64,000 nucleotides of DNA from Nocardioides sp. R-C-SC26 (GTDB taxonomy: Bacteria; Actinomycetota; Actinomycetes; Propionibacteriales; Nocardioidaceae). The notes under the pieces were generated by a model. The model worked only from the letters and a program-made list of their open reading frames with translations. It was not told where the DNA came from and ran no database searches. How positions within the stretch are numbered: position 1 is the stretch's first letter; each line of letters opens with the position of its first letter. The stretch is from NCBI RefSeq assembly GCF_021246465.1, contig NZ_JAHRHK010000010.1, positions 53,674-117,673 of the forward strand, read 5' to 3'. The position numbers were made by a program, and so were the translations under genes. Below are positions 25,687 to 35,766 of the stretch, in pieces.

Positions 25687-26435
25687 GCACCTTCACTCCC
25701 GCCCCCGGAGCGGCCCCGATCACCAGGCAGGTACTCGCCCAGGCCTCGATGGAGGCGCGCCTCATGCTGCGCAACGGTGAGCAGCTCCTCCTCGCCGTCG
25801 TCATCCCCGTCATCGTGCTCGTCGGCGGCGTGCAAGGCGCCGAGCGCGTGGATCTCTCCTACGGCGTCGACACTTTCGTGCCCGGCGTCCTGGCCCTCGC
25901 CGTGATGTCGACGTCGTTCACGGCGCTCGCCATCGCGACCGGGTTCGAGCGCCGCTACGGGGTGATCAAGCGACTGGGCACCTCTCCGCTCTCGCGGACC
26001 AGCCTGCTGGCGGGCAAGGTGCTGGCGCTGCTCGTCGTCCAACTCCTGCAGGCCATGGTGATCTCCGGCGTCGGGCTGGCTCTCGGCTGGGAACCCGACG
26101 TCGCCGTGCTCGGCGTCGCCCTGGCCGTCGCGCTCGGCACGGTGGCCTTCGCCTCCCTCGGTCTGATGGTGGCCGGCGCTCTGCGCGCCGAGGCCACCCT
26201 GGCCGCGGCGAACCTGATCTACCTGCTCCTGATGGCCGGCGGGGCGGTCGTGCTCCCGGCGTCGGCCTACGGCTCGTTCGGCGACGTCGTGACCTATCTG
26301 CCTTCGGGGGCCCTGGGCGAGGCGATGCGCGCCGCCCTGATCGACGCCGCCATCGCATGGCGACACCTCGTGGTGCTCCTCGTGTGGGGCACCGGCGCGG
26401 CCCTGGTGACCGCGCGCACCTTCAAGTGGGAGTGA
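25683..26435 (+). CDS. ABC-2 type exporter, permease subunit
   Basis: 250 residues from ATG 25683 with six hydrophobic segments, the first following R-N-G-E-Q-L-L-L-A. The segment R-Y-G-V-I-K-R-L-G-T-S-P-L between helices 2 and 3 is the coupling region typical of ABC-2 permeases. It forms a transporter with the preceding ATPase, and its stop overlaps the ctaA start (GTGA). Substrate unknown. Confidence 0.9.
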   Translation: MSTFTPAPGAAPITRQVLAQASMEARLMLRNGEQLLLAVVIPVIVLVGGVQGAERVDLSYGVDTFVPGVLALAVMSTSFTALAIATGFERRYGVIKRLGTSPLSRTSLLAGKVLALLVVQLLQAMVISGVGLALGWEPDVAVLGVALAVALGTVAFASLGLMVAGALRAEATLAAANLIYLLLMAGGAVVLPASAYGSFGDVVTYLPSGALGEAMRAALIDAAIAWRHLVVLLVWGTGAALVTARTFKWE

Positions 26436-27310
26436 TCGACGTGGGTTTCCCTGATCTCGGCCGATTCGTGCGCGCCTTCGGCTGGGCGACGCTGGTGGCG
26501 AACATCGGCATCGTCGTCACCGGCGGCGCTGTGAGGCTGACCGGGTCCGGGCTGGGCTGCCCGACGTGGCCCCGATGCACCGACGAGAGCTTCCGCCCGC
26601 ATGGCGAGCTGGAGTTCCACAGCGCGATCGAGTTCGGCAACCGGCTGCTCACCTTCGTCCTGACGGCGATCGCGATCGCGACCTTCGTCGCTGCGTGGCA
26701 GACCGGACGACGTCGGCTTCGGGTGCTGGCGACGGTGCTCGCGCTCGGCATCCCGATGCAGGCGCTGATCGGCGGCGTCACGGTGCTCACCGACCTGAAC
26801 CCGTGGGTCGTCGCGCTCCACCTCCTGCTCTCGATGGGGATGATCGCTCTCGCGGTGCTCTTCCTGCATCGCATCGACCACCCGGACGCCCAGTGGCGGA
26901 GCGGCGGTCTGCCCGCCTTCGCCTGGACGCTCTTCGGAACCTCGTGGCTCGTGCTCTACCTCGGCACCGTCGTGACGGGCTCCGGGCCGCACGCCGGCGA
27001 CGAGGACTCCCCCCGCAACGGTCTCGACCCGCTCCAGATGAGCCAGCTGCACGCGGACGCGGTCTTCCTCTTCATCGGTCTCACCCTCGGACTCCTGCTC
27101 TGCCTGAAGGTCGCGGGCGTGCGCGGTCCGGCGCTGCGCGCCGTCTGGGTGCTGCTCGCCGTCGAGCTCTCCCAGAGCGTCATCGGCTTCGTGCAGTACT
27201 TCACCGACCTGCCCGAGGTGCTCGTCGGCCTGCACATGCTGGGCGCGGCACTGATCTCGGCGGCCGTGATGCACGTCGTCGTGCGGCTCGCGCTCACCGA
27301 CCACGGCTGA
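26432..27310 (+). CDS. ctaA: Heme A synthase CtaA (COX15)
   Basis: 292 residues from GTG 26432, which overlaps the permease stop; GTG 26441 is an alternative. It has eight predicted membrane helices. Conserved features include G-G-A-V-R-L-T-G-S-G-L-G-C-P-x-W-P and E-F-x-N-R with heme-ligand histidines in later helices (A-L-H-L, S-Q-L-H-A, G-L-H-M-L). The pair of cysteines expected in the extracellular loop is reduced to the one in C-P-T-W-P-R-C. It oxidises heme O to heme A for the aa3 oxidase. Confidence 0.95.
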   Translation: MIDVGFPDLGRFVRAFGWATLVANIGIVVTGGAVRLTGSGLGCPTWPRCTDESFRPHGELEFHSAIEFGNRLLTFVLTAIAIATFVAAWQTGRRRLRVLATVLALGIPMQALIGGVTVLTDLNPWVVALHLLLSMGMIALAVLFLHRIDHPDAQWRSGGLPAFAWTLFGTSWLVLYLGTVVTGSGPHAGDEDSPRNGLDPLQMSQLHADAVFLFIGLTLGLLLCLKVAGVRGPALRAVWVLLAVELSQSVIGFVQYFTDLPEVLVGLHMLGAALISAAVMHVVVRLALTDHG

Positions 27311-27331
27311 TCCCGCCGCGATCGCCACCTG

Positions 27332-28285
27332 TCAGGAGAGCAGCGGGTCGAGTGCGACGGCCACGAACAGCAGCGACAGGTACAGGTTGGAGTGGTGGAA
27401 GAGCCGCATCGGCTGGATGACGGAGAGGTCCTCCGTGCCGCGAGCACGCTGCCACATCCGGTGCGCCTCGAGCAGGAAGACCGCGCCGAGCACCGCCGCT
27501 GCGATCGGATACACCGGGCCGGTGCTCGCGACGGGCCACAGCGCCAACGAGGTCGCGACCATCACCCAGCTGTAGAGCACGATCTGCCGACCGACCTCTC
27601 GGGCCGGCTTGACCACCGGGAGCATCGGGACGTCGACGTTGGCGTAGTCCTCGCGGTAGCGCAACGCCAGGGCCCAGGTGTGCGGCGGCGTCCAGAAGAA
27701 GACCACCAGGAAGAGCACGATCGGAACCCAGGAGAGCTCGCCGGTGACCGCCGTCCAGCCGATCAGCGCCGGGAAGCAGCCGGCGATGCCGCCCCACACG
27801 ATGTTCTGCGTCGTGCGGCGCTTGAGGAGCATCGTGTAGACGAAGACGTAGAAGGCGTTGGCGCCGACCGAGAGCACGGCGGAGAGGGTGTTGACCCACA
27901 ACGCCAGCACCACGGTGGAGAGCACGCAGAGCGTGGTGGCGAAGACCAGGGCGGCACCCGGCGTGACGACGTGGCGCGGTAGGGCGCGCCGCCGGGTACG
28001 ACGCATCTGCTCGTCGATGTCGCGGTCGTAGACGCAGTTGAAGGCCGAGGCGGAACCGGCGGAGAGCGCACCTCCGACGACGGTCGCGAGGACGAGACGC
28101 AGGTCCGGCACCCCACGCTCGGCGAAGAACATCACCGGGACCGTCGTCAGCAGGAGGAGCTCGATGACCCGCGGTTTGGTCAGGCCGACATAGGCCCCGA
28201 CGACGTCCTTGAAGCCGGCGCGCCCCCCGTCGGGGTCGGACGCATCGTCCTGCAGGGCAGGACGGGATTCGCCGACGTACGTCAC
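27332..28285 (-). CDS. ctaB: Protoheme IX farnesyltransferase (heme O synthase) CtaB
   Basis: 317 residues from GTG 28285, preceded by an AGGA Shine-Dalgarno; the open frame is longer but lacks support. Aspartate-rich motif N-C-V-Y-D-R-D-I-D binds the prenyl diphosphate, and about eight helices follow. It attaches farnesyl to heme b to give heme O, the substrate of CtaA. The two genes converge with 21 bp between stops. Confidence 0.96.
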   Translation of the reverse strand: MTYVGESRPALQDDASDPDGGRAGFKDVVGAYVGLTKPRVIELLLLTTVPVMFFAERGVPDLRLVLATVVGGALSAGSASAFNCVYDRDIDEQMRRTRRRALPRHVVTPGAALVFATTLCVLSTVVLALWVNTLSAVLSVGANAFYVFVYTMLLKRRTTQNIVWGGIAGCFPALIGWTAVTGELSWVPIVLFLVVFFWTPPHTWALALRYREDYANVDVPMLPVVKPAREVGRQIVLYSWVMVATSLALWPVASTGPVYPIAAAVLGAVFLLEAHRMWQRARGTEDLSVIQPMRLFHHSNLYLSLLFVAVALDPLLS

Positions 28286-28361
28286 TACGTTCCTTGGGTG
28301 TCGGGTGCTGGAGACCGATCGGCCACGCGGGAGGGCGGCGGCGCGCTGACGCGGTGCCGGT

Positions 28362-28386
28362 CTCACACGCCCGGAGGCGGTGTGAG
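28362..28386. promoter_or_regulatory. Dyad in the ctaB-tkt divergent spacer
   Basis: CTCACAC (28362-28368) and GTGTGAG (28380-28386) are perfect inverted halves 11 nt apart. A TAGGCT -10 candidate for tkt follows at 28415-28420, giving a leader of about 50 nt. The remainder of the 194-bp spacer shows nothing else clear. Confidence 0.4.
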
Positions 28387-28479
28387 TCTAACCCGCGACC
28401 TCGGTAGGCTCGTGATTGCCCGCACCCCCTCTCCGGACCGTGCGCCCCGACGCCGTTCCGGAGCCCTCGAAGGAGACTC

Positions 28480-30615
28480 GTGACCACCACCGTGCCGCCC
28501 CTGACGCCGCTGGACCAGCCCCTCGACTGGACCGAGCTCGACGCCAAGGCGGTCGACACGGCTCGCGTGCTCGCGATGGACGCCGTGCAGAAGGTCGGCA
28601 ACGGCCACCCTGGCACGGCGATGAGCCTGGCGCCGGTCGCCTACCTGCTGTTCCAGAAGGTCATGCGCCACGACCCGGCCGACCCCGACTGGATCGCGCG
28701 GGACCGGTTCGTGCTCTCGTGCGGCCACTCGAGCATCACGCTGTACACCCAGCTCTTCCTCGGCGGCTTCGGTCTCGAGCTCGACGACCTCAAGGCGCTG
28801 CGCACGTGGGGCAGCAAGACCCCGGGTCACCCCGAGTTCGGACACACCGCCGGGGTCGAGGTGACCACCGGGCCGCTCGGCCAGGGTGTCGCCAACGGCG
28901 TCGGCATGGCGATGGCGGCGCGGCGAGAGCGTGGGCTCTACGACCCTGAGCCGGCGCTGGGCGAGTCACCGTTCGATCACCAGATCTACGTGCTGTGCTC
29001 CGACGGCGACCTGCAGGAGGGCGTCAGCGCCGAGGCGAGCTCGATCGCGGGAACGCAGAACCTGGGCAACCTGACGCTCATCTACGACCGCAACAAGATC
29101 TCGATCGAGGGCGACACCGACATCGCGTTCACCGAGGACATCCCGGCGCGCTACGCCGCCTACGGCTGGCACGTGCAGGAGGTCGACTGGACCCACGGCG
29201 GCACCGAGTACCACGAGGACGTCCCCGCGCTCTACGAGGCGCTGCAGAAGGCCGCCGCCGTCACCGACCAGCCCTCGATCATCGTGCTCGACACGGTCAT
29301 CGCCTGGCCTGCCCCCAACGCCCAGGGCACCGAGGCGGCCCACGGCAGTGCGCTCGGCGCCGAGGAGGTCGCGGCGACCAAGAAGATCCTCGGATGGGAT
29401 CCCGAGACCCACTTCGACGTCCCCGCCGACGTGCTCACCCATACCCGCGGCCTGGTGGCGCGCGGCGCCGCGTGGGGCGCGCAGTGGGACACCGCGGTGA
29501 ACGCCTGGGCCGAGAGGAATCCGGAGCGACACGCCCTGCTCCATCGCCTGAAGTCCCGGTCGTTGCCCGACGGCATCGCCGAGCACCTGCCCGCCTTCGA
29601 GGCCGACCCCAAGGGCGTCGCCACCCGTGCGGCGTCCGGCAAGGTGATCAACGCACTCGCCCCGCACCTGCCCGAGCTCTGGGGCGGCTCGGCCGACCTG
29701 GCCGGGTCGAACAACACCACGATCAAGGACGTGCCCTCGTTCGTCCCCGCCGAGCGCTCCACCCACGACTGGACCGGTGACCCGTACGCGGGCCGCGTGC
29801 TGCACTTCGGCATCCGCGAGCACGGCATGGGCGCGATCATGAACGGCATCGCCGTCCACGGCCCGACCCGCGTGTTCGGCGGGACGTTCCTGACCTTCTC
29901 CGACTACATGCGCGGGTCGGTCCGCGTCGCGGCGTTGATGGGAGCGCCCGTCACCTACGTGTGGACCCACGACTCGATCGGTCTGGGCGAGGACGGCCCG
30001 ACCCACCAGCCGGTCGAGCACGTCGCCTCGCTGCGTGCGATCCCGGGTCTGGACGTCGTGCGTCCGGCCGACGCCAACGAGACCGCGGCCGCCTGGATGA
30101 CCGTGCTGTCGCACACCGACCGGCCCGCCGGGCTGATCCTCTCGCGCCAGAACGTCCCGACGTTCCCGCGCGGCACCGACGACGACGGTCAGCACTGGGG
30201 CAGCACCGACGGCGTCCAGCGCGGCGGCTACGTCCTGCTCGACACCGAAGGGGTTCCCGACGTCGTGCTGGTCGCGACCGGCTCGGAGGTCCAGCTCGCG
30301 GTCGAAGCACGTCGTCAGCTCGCCGAGGACGGCGTCGCCGCGCGCGTGGTCTCGATGCCGTGCCGCGAGTGGTTCGACGCCCAGGAGCAGGCCTACCGCG
30401 ACACCGTGATCCCGCCGATCGTCAAGGCGCGCGTCTCGGTCGAGGCCGGTGTCGCGCAGGGCTGGCGCGAGGTCGTCGGCGACCACGGTCGGATCGTGTC
30501 GATCGACACGTTCGGCGCGTCCGCGGACGCCGCCCGGATGTTCCGCGAGTACGGCTTCACCGCCGAGGCTGTGACGCAGGCCGCGCGGGATTCCGTGGCC
30601 GCCGCCAGCGCCTGA
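28480..30615 (+). CDS. tkt: Transketolase
   Basis: 711 residues from GTG 28480, with AAGGAG just before it. The TPP-binding region has C-S-D-G-D-L-Q-E-G-V-S-A-E; the N-terminal motif G-N-G-H-P-G-T-A-M-S-L and the later H-D-S-I-G-L-G-E-D-G-P-T-H-Q-P are hallmark. It moves two-carbon units in the non-oxidative pentose phosphate pathway. It heads the tkt-tal-pgi-pgl gene set. Confidence 0.97.
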   Translation: MTTTVPPLTPLDQPLDWTELDAKAVDTARVLAMDAVQKVGNGHPGTAMSLAPVAYLLFQKVMRHDPADPDWIARDRFVLSCGHSSITLYTQLFLGGFGLELDDLKALRTWGSKTPGHPEFGHTAGVEVTTGPLGQGVANGVGMAMAARRERGLYDPEPALGESPFDHQIYVLCSDGDLQEGVSAEASSIAGTQNLGNLTLIYDRNKISIEGDTDIAFTEDIPARYAAYGWHVQEVDWTHGGTEYHEDVPALYEALQKAAAVTDQPSIIVLDTVIAWPAPNAQGTEAAHGSALGAEEVAATKKILGWDPETHFDVPADVLTHTRGLVARGAAWGAQWDTAVNAWAERNPERHALLHRLKSRSLPDGIAEHLPAFEADPKGVATRAASGKVINALAPHLPELWGGSADLAGSNNTTIKDVPSFVPAERSTHDWTGDPYAGRVLHFGIREHGMGAIMNGIAVHGPTRVFGGTFLTFSDYMRGSVRVAALMGAPVTYVWTHDSIGLGEDGPTHQPVEHVASLRAIPGLDVVRPADANETAAAWMTVLSHTDRPAGLILSRQNVPTFPRGTDDDGQHWGSTDGVQRGGYVLLDTEGVPDVVLVATGSEVQLAVEARRQLAEDGVAARVVSMPCREWFDAQEQAYRDTVIPPIVKARVSVEAGVAQGWREVVGDHGRIVSIDTFGASADAARMFREYGFTAEAVTQAARDSVAAASA

Positions 30616-30687
30616 CGTCGATCCCGGGTACCGGTCGTCGACGAACGCCGCACCACCAGACCTGTCAGCGCAGTTCGAGGAGGAACC

Positions 30688-31791
30688 ATGAGTGACCGAC
30701 TGAAGGCTCTGGCAGATGCCGGGGTTTCCATCTGGCTCGACGACCTCTCCCGCGAGCGCATCGAGACCGGCAACCTGGCCGACCTCGTCCGCACGCACTC
30801 CGTCGTCGGAGTCACCACCAACCCGACCATCTTCGCCGGGGCGATCGCCGACGGCGAGCGCTACGACAGCCAGGTCGCCGACCTGGTCGCCGACGGCGCC
30901 TCGGTCGACGAGGTGGTCTTCGCGCTCACCACCGAGGACGTGCGCAACGCCTGCGACGTACTGGCACCGGTCACCGCCTCGACCACCGACGACGGCCGCG
31001 TCTCGATCGAGGTCGAGCCCACCCTCGCTCGGGAGACGGCCGGCACGATCGCGTCCGCGCAGCAGCTCTGGCAGGCGGTCGACCGGCCGAACGCCCTGAT
31101 CAAGATCCCGGCGACGCCCGAGGGTCTCCCGGCGATCACCGCCGTGATCGCTCAGGGCATCAGCGTCAACGTCACGTTGATCTTCAGCCTCGAGCGCTAC
31201 CGCGAGGTCATGGACGCCTACCTCACCGGCCTGGAGCAGGCCCGGGAGGCCGGCCTCGACCTGGCCGAGATCCGCTCGGTCGCCTCGTTCTTCGTCTCCC
31301 GCGTCGACTCCGAGGTCGACGCTCGGCTGGAGAAGATCGGCGGCGACGCGCTGGGCCTGCGGGGAAAGGCCGCGCTCGCCAACGCCCGGCTGGCCTACGC
31401 CGCCTACGAGGAGGTCGTCGCCTCCGACCGCTGGCAACTGCTGGCGCAGGCCGGGGCGAACCCGCAGCGGCCCCTCTGGGCCTCCACCGGGGTCAAGAAC
31501 CCGGACTACTCCGACACGCTCTACGTCACCGACCTCGTCGTCGCGGGCACCGTCAACACCATGCCCGAGAAGACGCTGGAGGCCTTCGCCGACCACGGTG
31601 AGCTCGTCGGTGACGCCGTGACGGGCACCGCCGCAGAGGCGCAGGCCGTCCTCGACGACGTCGTGGCCGCGGGTGTCGATTGGGCCGACGTGCTCGACGT
31701 CCTGGAGACCGAGGGAGTCGACAAGTTCGTCGCGTCCTGGCACGAACTCGTGGACACGGTGACCGCACAGATGGAGAAGGCCCGGGCATGA
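30688..31791 (+). CDS. tal: Transaldolase
   Basis: 367 residues from ATG 30688, with an excellent GAGGAGG Shine-Dalgarno. Active-site lysine is in L-I-K-I-P-A-T, and the T-T-N-P-T-I-F motif marks the TAL class with an extended C-terminus common in Actinobacteria. It moves three-carbon units between sugar phosphates. Its stop overlaps the pgi start (ATGA). Confidence 0.97.
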   Translation: MSDRLKALADAGVSIWLDDLSRERIETGNLADLVRTHSVVGVTTNPTIFAGAIADGERYDSQVADLVADGASVDEVVFALTTEDVRNACDVLAPVTASTTDDGRVSIEVEPTLARETAGTIASAQQLWQAVDRPNALIKIPATPEGLPAITAVIAQGISVNVTLIFSLERYREVMDAYLTGLEQAREAGLDLAEIRSVASFFVSRVDSEVDARLEKIGGDALGLRGKAALANARLAYAAYEEVVASDRWQLLAQAGANPQRPLWASTGVKNPDYSDTLYVTDLVVAGTVNTMPEKTLEAFADHGELVGDAVTGTAAEAQAVLDDVVAAGVDWADVLDVLETEGVDKFVASWHELVDTVTAQMEKARA

Positions 31792-33452
31792 GCCGACGGC
31801 CGGTCGATCCCACCACGACGCCGGCCTGGTCACGGCTGCGCGCCCTGGCAGACACGTTCTCCCCCGACCTCCGCGGCTGGTTCGCCGCGGACCCGTCCCG
31901 GGTGGAGCGCCTCACGTTCGACATCGCCGACCTCCGGGTCGACCTGTCGAAGAATCTGATCACCGACGACGTCACCGAGCAGCTGCTCGGTCTCGCCGGC
32001 GCCGTCGGTGTCGCCGAGCGGCGCGACGCGATGCTCCGCGGCGAGCACATCAACGTCACCGAGGACCGGGCCGTCCTGCACACGGCGCTACGGCGTCCTG
32101 CCGGCGACGAGCTCCAGCTCGAGGGCAGCAACGTCGTGGACGACGTCCACGAGGTACTGGCCCGGGTCTACGCGTTCGCCGATGACGTGCGCACCGGCAC
32201 CTGGACCGGCGCCACGGGCGAGCGGATCCGCACGGTCGTCAACATCGGCATCGGCGGATCCGATCTCGGTCCTGTGATGGCCTACGAGGCACTCGCACCG
32301 TTTCACCACCCCGAGATCGAGTGCCGGTTCCTCAGCAACATCGACCCGACGGACGCAGCCCAGACCCTGGCCGGGCTGGACCCCGCGTCGACGCTGTTCA
32401 TCGTCTCCAGCAAGACCTTCGGCACGCTGGAGACCCTCACCAACGCCCGCCTGTGCCGCTCGTGGCTCCTCGAGGCCCTCTCGGACGCAGACGCGGACGA
32501 CGCGGTGCGTCGCCATTTCGTCGCCGTCTCGACCGCGCTGGACAAGGTCGCCGACTTCGGCATCGATCCGGCGAACGCCTTCGGGTTCTGGGACTGGGTC
32601 GGCGGACGTTACTCGATCGACTCCGCGATCGGCACCTCGCTCGCCGTCGCGATCGGGCCCGAGCGGTTCGCGGAGTTCCTCGACGGCATGCATGCCGTCG
32701 ACACCCACTTCGTGCACACCCCTCCCGAGCGCAACGTCCCGCTGCTGATGGGTCTGCTGAACGTCTGGTACGCCGATCTGCTCGGAGCGCAGACACACGC
32801 GGTGTTGCCCTACGCCCAGCTGCTGCACCGGTTCCCGGCCTACCTGCAGCAGCTCACGATGGAGTCGAACGGAAAGCAGGTCCGCTGGGACGGCGCGGCA
32901 GTGACGACCGAGACCGGCGAGATCTTCTGGGGCGAGCCCGGCACCAACGGCCAGCACGCCTTCTACCAGCTCATCCACCAGGGCACCCGGCTGATCCCGG
33001 CCGACTTCATCGCGATGGCGAACCCCTCGTTCGCACTGACCGACAAGGTCGACGGGCGCGAGGTCGACGTCCACGAGCTCTTCCTGGCCAACTTCCTCGC
33101 CCAGACCCGGGCGCTCGCGTTCGGCAAGACTGCCGACGAGGTCCGGGCAGAGGGCGTCGCGGACCACCAGGTCGCAGCACGGACGTTCCCCGGGAATCGT
33201 CCCTCGACGTCGATCATGGCGCCCGAGCTCACCCCGTCGGTGCTGGGCCAGCTGGTGGCGCTCTACGAGCACATCACCTTCGTGCAGGGCGTCGTGTGGG
33301 GAATCGACAGCTTCGACCAGTGGGGGGTCGAGCTCGGCAAGAAACTCGCCCAGGAACTCGTGCCCGCGCTCGGGGGCGACGAGGACGCCATCGCGGCGCA
33401 GGACGCCTCGACCCGGTCGTTGCTCGCCTACTACCGGGAGCACCGTCGATGA
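31788..33452 (+). CDS. pgi: Glucose-6-phosphate isomerase
   Basis: 554 residues from ATG 31788. Signature segments are [20 protein letters not shown] and M-E-S-N-G-K-Q-V, and the catalytic Glu and His regions are intact. It interconverts glucose-6-phosphate and fructose-6-phosphate. It sits where zwf and opcA lie in mycobacteria and streptomycetes. Both its ends overlap neighbouring genes. Confidence 0.96.
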   Translation: MSRRPVDPTTTPAWSRLRALADTFSPDLRGWFAADPSRVERLTFDIADLRVDLSKNLITDDVTEQLLGLAGAVGVAERRDAMLRGEHINVTEDRAVLHTALRRPAGDELQLEGSNVVDDVHEVLARVYAFADDVRTGTWTGATGERIRTVVNIGIGGSDLGPVMAYEALAPFHHPEIECRFLSNIDPTDAAQTLAGLDPASTLFIVSSKTFGTLETLTNARLCRSWLLEALSDADADDAVRRHFVAVSTALDKVADFGIDPANAFGFWDWVGGRYSIDSAIGTSLAVAIGPERFAEFLDGMHAVDTHFVHTPPERNVPLLMGLLNVWYADLLGAQTHAVLPYAQLLHRFPAYLQQLTMESNGKQVRWDGAAVTTETGEIFWGEPGTNGQHAFYQLIHQGTRLIPADFIAMANPSFALTDKVDGREVDVHELFLANFLAQTRALAFGKTADEVRAEGVADHQVAARTFPGNRPSTSIMAPELTPSVLGQLVALYEHITFVQGVVWGIDSFDQWGVELGKKLAQELVPALGGDEDAIAAQDASTRSLLAYYREHRR

Positions 33453-34183
33453 GCTCGCCGCGCACCGTCGTCCACGACACGCCCGAGGCGCTCGCCGCGA
33501 CCGTCGCGGCCGACGTCCTCGATCTGCTCGCCGACGTCCAGGCCGCGGGCGGAATACCTCAGATCGTGCTCACCGGCGGCACGATCGCCGAGGCGATGCA
33601 TCGGGAGATCGCGCGGCAGGCACCGGCGTCCGGCGTCGACTGGGGCGCAGTGATCATCTGGTTCGGCGACGAGAGGTTCGTCGCCGCTGACTCCCCCGAC
33701 CGCAATGCCGGTCAGGCCCGTGCCGCGTTCCTGGACGCCGTCGGAGCGCACCGGGTGCACGAGATGCCGGCCTCGTCGTCCGTGGCGACCGCCGAGGAGT
33801 CCGCTGCGCTCTACCGCGACCTGCTCGGCGGCGAGGCCACCGGCCGCTTCGACCTCGTGATGCTCGGGATCGGGCCCGACGGACATGTGGCCTCGTTGTT
33901 CCCCGAGCACCCCGAGCTGGCGGTCGACGACGTCGCGGCGGCCGCCGTCCATGATTCGCCCAAGCCGCCCCCGGACCGGGTGACCATGACGTTCGCCAGG
34001 CTCAATGCCGCCGACCGGATCTGGCTGCTCGCCAGCGGCGAGTCGAAGGCCGAGGCGGTCGCACGAGCCCGGGCCTCGTCGGGTTCGATCGCCGAGACGC
34101 CGGCGCGGGGCATCCTCGGCTCAGCTGGCACCCAGATCGTGTGGCACCTGGACCAGGACGCCGCGCGGCCCCACGGCGATTGA
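33449..34183 (+). CDS. pgl: 6-Phosphogluconolactonase
   Basis: 244 residues from ATG 33449, overlapping the pgi stop. Family motifs: L-T-G-G-T, W-G-D-E-R-like F-G-D-E-R-F-V, and [14 protein letters not shown]. It hydrolyses 6-phosphogluconolactone, the product of glucose-6-phosphate dehydrogenase, although no zwf gene is in the window. The message probably ends at the hairpin repeat just after its stop. Confidence 0.94.
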   Translation: MSSPRTVVHDTPEALAATVAADVLDLLADVQAAGGIPQIVLTGGTIAEAMHREIARQAPASGVDWGAVIIWFGDERFVAADSPDRNAGQARAAFLDAVGAHRVHEMPASSSVATAEESAALYRDLLGGEATGRFDLVMLGIGPDGHVASLFPEHPELAVDDVAAAAVHDSPKPPPDRVTMTFARLNAADRIWLLASGESKAEAVARARASSGSIAETPARGILGSAGTQIVWHLDQDAARPHGD

Positions 34184-34189
34184 GGACGA

Positions 34190-34212
34190 ACCCCGCGAGG
34201 AACGAGCGGGGC
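34190..34212 (+). repeat. Intergenic hairpin repeat, loop GAGGAACGA, copy 2
   Basis: Perfect 6-bp stem CCCCGC (34191-34196) / GCGGGG (34206-34211) around the same loop. It lies 7 nt after the pgl stop, between convergent pgl and rbpA, where it could terminate both. Confidence 0.8.
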
Positions 34213-34249
34213 GCCTCGAAACCCTGCCGGGCGAGGCAGGCGAGGTAGG

Positions 34250-34609
34250 TCAGAAGATGATCTCGCCGGACTTGCGGCGCGAGCGCAGAAGCTGGATGGC
34301 CTCGTCGAGGATGACCTCGGCCTCGGCGTCGGAGCGCCGCTCCTTCACGTAGGCGAGGTGGGTCTTGTACGGCTCGATCTTCGGAGCCGGCGGCGGGTTT
34401 TCCGAGTCCACCGACGCGGGCAGACCGCACTTGGGGCAGTCCCACGACTCCGGGACGACCGCCTCGATCGCGAACGTGATCACCGAACGGTGATCGTGAG
34501 AGCAGAAGTAGGTGATCGCCTGACGCGGAGCCGCCTCGCCGCGCTCCGCCTCACCCATCGGACCGGCGCCGACCCGACTACCTCGGATTGCGCTTCCTCC
34601 ACCAGCCAT
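34250..34609 (-). CDS. rbpA: RNA polymerase-binding protein RbpA
   Basis: 119 residues. The zinc-binding region has C36 and H-D-H (38-40) followed by C-P-K-C (58-61), and the C-terminal sigma-interaction domain carries Y-V-K-E-R-R-S. RbpA is an actinobacteria-specific factor that binds RNA polymerase with the principal sigma factor and stabilises open complexes. It is a strong taxonomic marker. Confidence 0.95.
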   Translation of the reverse strand: MAGGGSAIRGSRVGAGPMGEAERGEAAPRQAITYFCSHDHRSVITFAIEAVVPESWDCPKCGLPASVDSENPPPAPKIEPYKTHLAYVKERRSDAEAEVILDEAIQLLRSRRKSGEIIF

Positions 34610-34681
34610 GTGCGTCTATCTCCTGGGATCGTGCGTGGGGGTACCCGCGGCGGGAGCGGCCGCGGGGCTCAGCGGATGAGC

Positions 34682-34912
34682 TCAGTACGCCTTGAGAAGG
34701 CCGAGAGCGATGACCGTCGCGAACCAGATGACACCGGTGCCGATGGTGAACCGGTCGAGGTTGCGCTCAGCCACCGACGAACCGCCGAGAGAGCTCGAGA
34801 CACCGCCGCCGAACATGTCGGACAGACCGCCGCCGCGCCCCTTGTGCAAGAGCACGAGCAGGATCATCAGCAGGCTCGTCGTGATGAGCAGGATGGTGAA
34901 GAGCAGTTCCAC
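34682..34912 (-). CDS. secG: Preprotein translocase subunit SecG
   Basis: 76 residues from GTG 34912, with two hydrophobic helices separated by the conserved H-K-G-R-G-G-G-L-S-D-M-F-G-G loop. It assists SecYE in protein export. A -10-like TAGGAT lies about 8 nt before the start. It follows tpiA, an arrangement widespread in Gram-positive genomes. Confidence 0.93.
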   Translation of the reverse strand: MELLFTILLITTSLLMILLVLLHKGRGGGLSDMFGGGVSSSLGGSSVAERNLDRFTIGTGVIWFATVIALGLLKAY

Positions 34913-34956
34913 GGTTGGGAATCCTATGTCAGGGAGTGGCGCGGGGAAGAACCGGC

Positions 34957-35763
34957 TCAGATCACGGGGAGGTCGTAGTAGCGGCAGATGCCGCCGAACT
35001 CGTCGGCCTGGAGGCTCGCACCGCCCACCAGCGCGCCATCGACGTCGTCCTTGATCATGATGCCGGCGATGTTCGCCGCCTTGACCGAACCGCCGTACAG
35101 GATCCGGATCCCGTCCGCCGCAGCGTCGCCGTGCACCTCCCGGATACGTCCGCGGATGGCGGCGCACACCTCCTGGGCGTCCTCGGGGGTGGCGACCTCG
35201 CCGGTGCCGATCGCCCAGACCGGTTCGTAGGCGACGACGAGCCCGGCGACCTGCTCGGCCGTGAAGCCCTCGAGCGAGCCGTCGACCTGAGCAAGCGTGT
35301 AGGACACCTGCTCCCCGGCCTTGCGAACCTCGAGGCCCTCGCCGACGCACACGATCGGCGTCATCGAGGACTTCAACGCCTGGTGTGCCTTCGCGCTAAC
35401 GACGGCGTCGGTCTCGCCGTGGTACTCGCGGCGCTCGGAGTGGCCCACGACGACGTAGGAACAGCCGAGCTTCGCCAGCATCCCCGCCGAGATCTCACCG
35501 GTGTAGGCGCCGGAGTCGTGCAGCGAGACGTCCTGGGCGCCGTACTTCACCGAGAGGCGGTCGCCGTCGACCAGCGTCTGGACCGAACGGAGATCGGTGA
35601 AGGGCGGGATCACGGCGACCTCGACCTTGGCGAAGTCGTGTCGCTTGTCCGAGAGGGTCCACGCCAGCTTCTGGACCAGCACCACCGCCTCCTGGTGGTT
35701 CAGGTTCATCTTCCAGTTGCCCGCCATGAGCGGGACCCGCGCGAGGTCGGCGTTGCGAGCCAT
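34957..35763 (-). CDS. tpiA: Triosephosphate isomerase
   Basis: 268 residues: G-N-W-K-M-N near the start, catalytic His in V-G-H-S-E-R-R, catalytic Glu in [11 protein letters not shown]. It interconverts dihydroxyacetone phosphate and glyceraldehyde-3-phosphate. It starts 3 nt after pgk, in the gap-pgk-tpiA operon. Confidence 0.97.
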   Translation of the reverse strand: MARNADLARVPLMAGNWKMNLNHQEAVVLVQKLAWTLSDKRHDFAKVEVAVIPPFTDLRSVQTLVDGDRLSVKYGAQDVSLHDSGAYTGEISAGMLAKLGCSYVVVGHSERREYHGETDAVVSAKAHQALKSSMTPIVCVGEGLEVRKAGEQVSYTLAQVDGSLEGFTAEQVAGLVVAYEPVWAIGTGEVATPEDAQEVCAAIRGRIREVHGDAAADGIRILYGGSVKAANIAGIMIKDDVDGALVGGASLQADEFGGICRYYDLPVI

Positions 35764-35766
35764 GAC

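Noticed and set aside
28966..31833. A 955-codon open frame on the minus strand opposite tkt and tal
   Set aside because: No recognisable domain, and both genes on the plus strand are certain.
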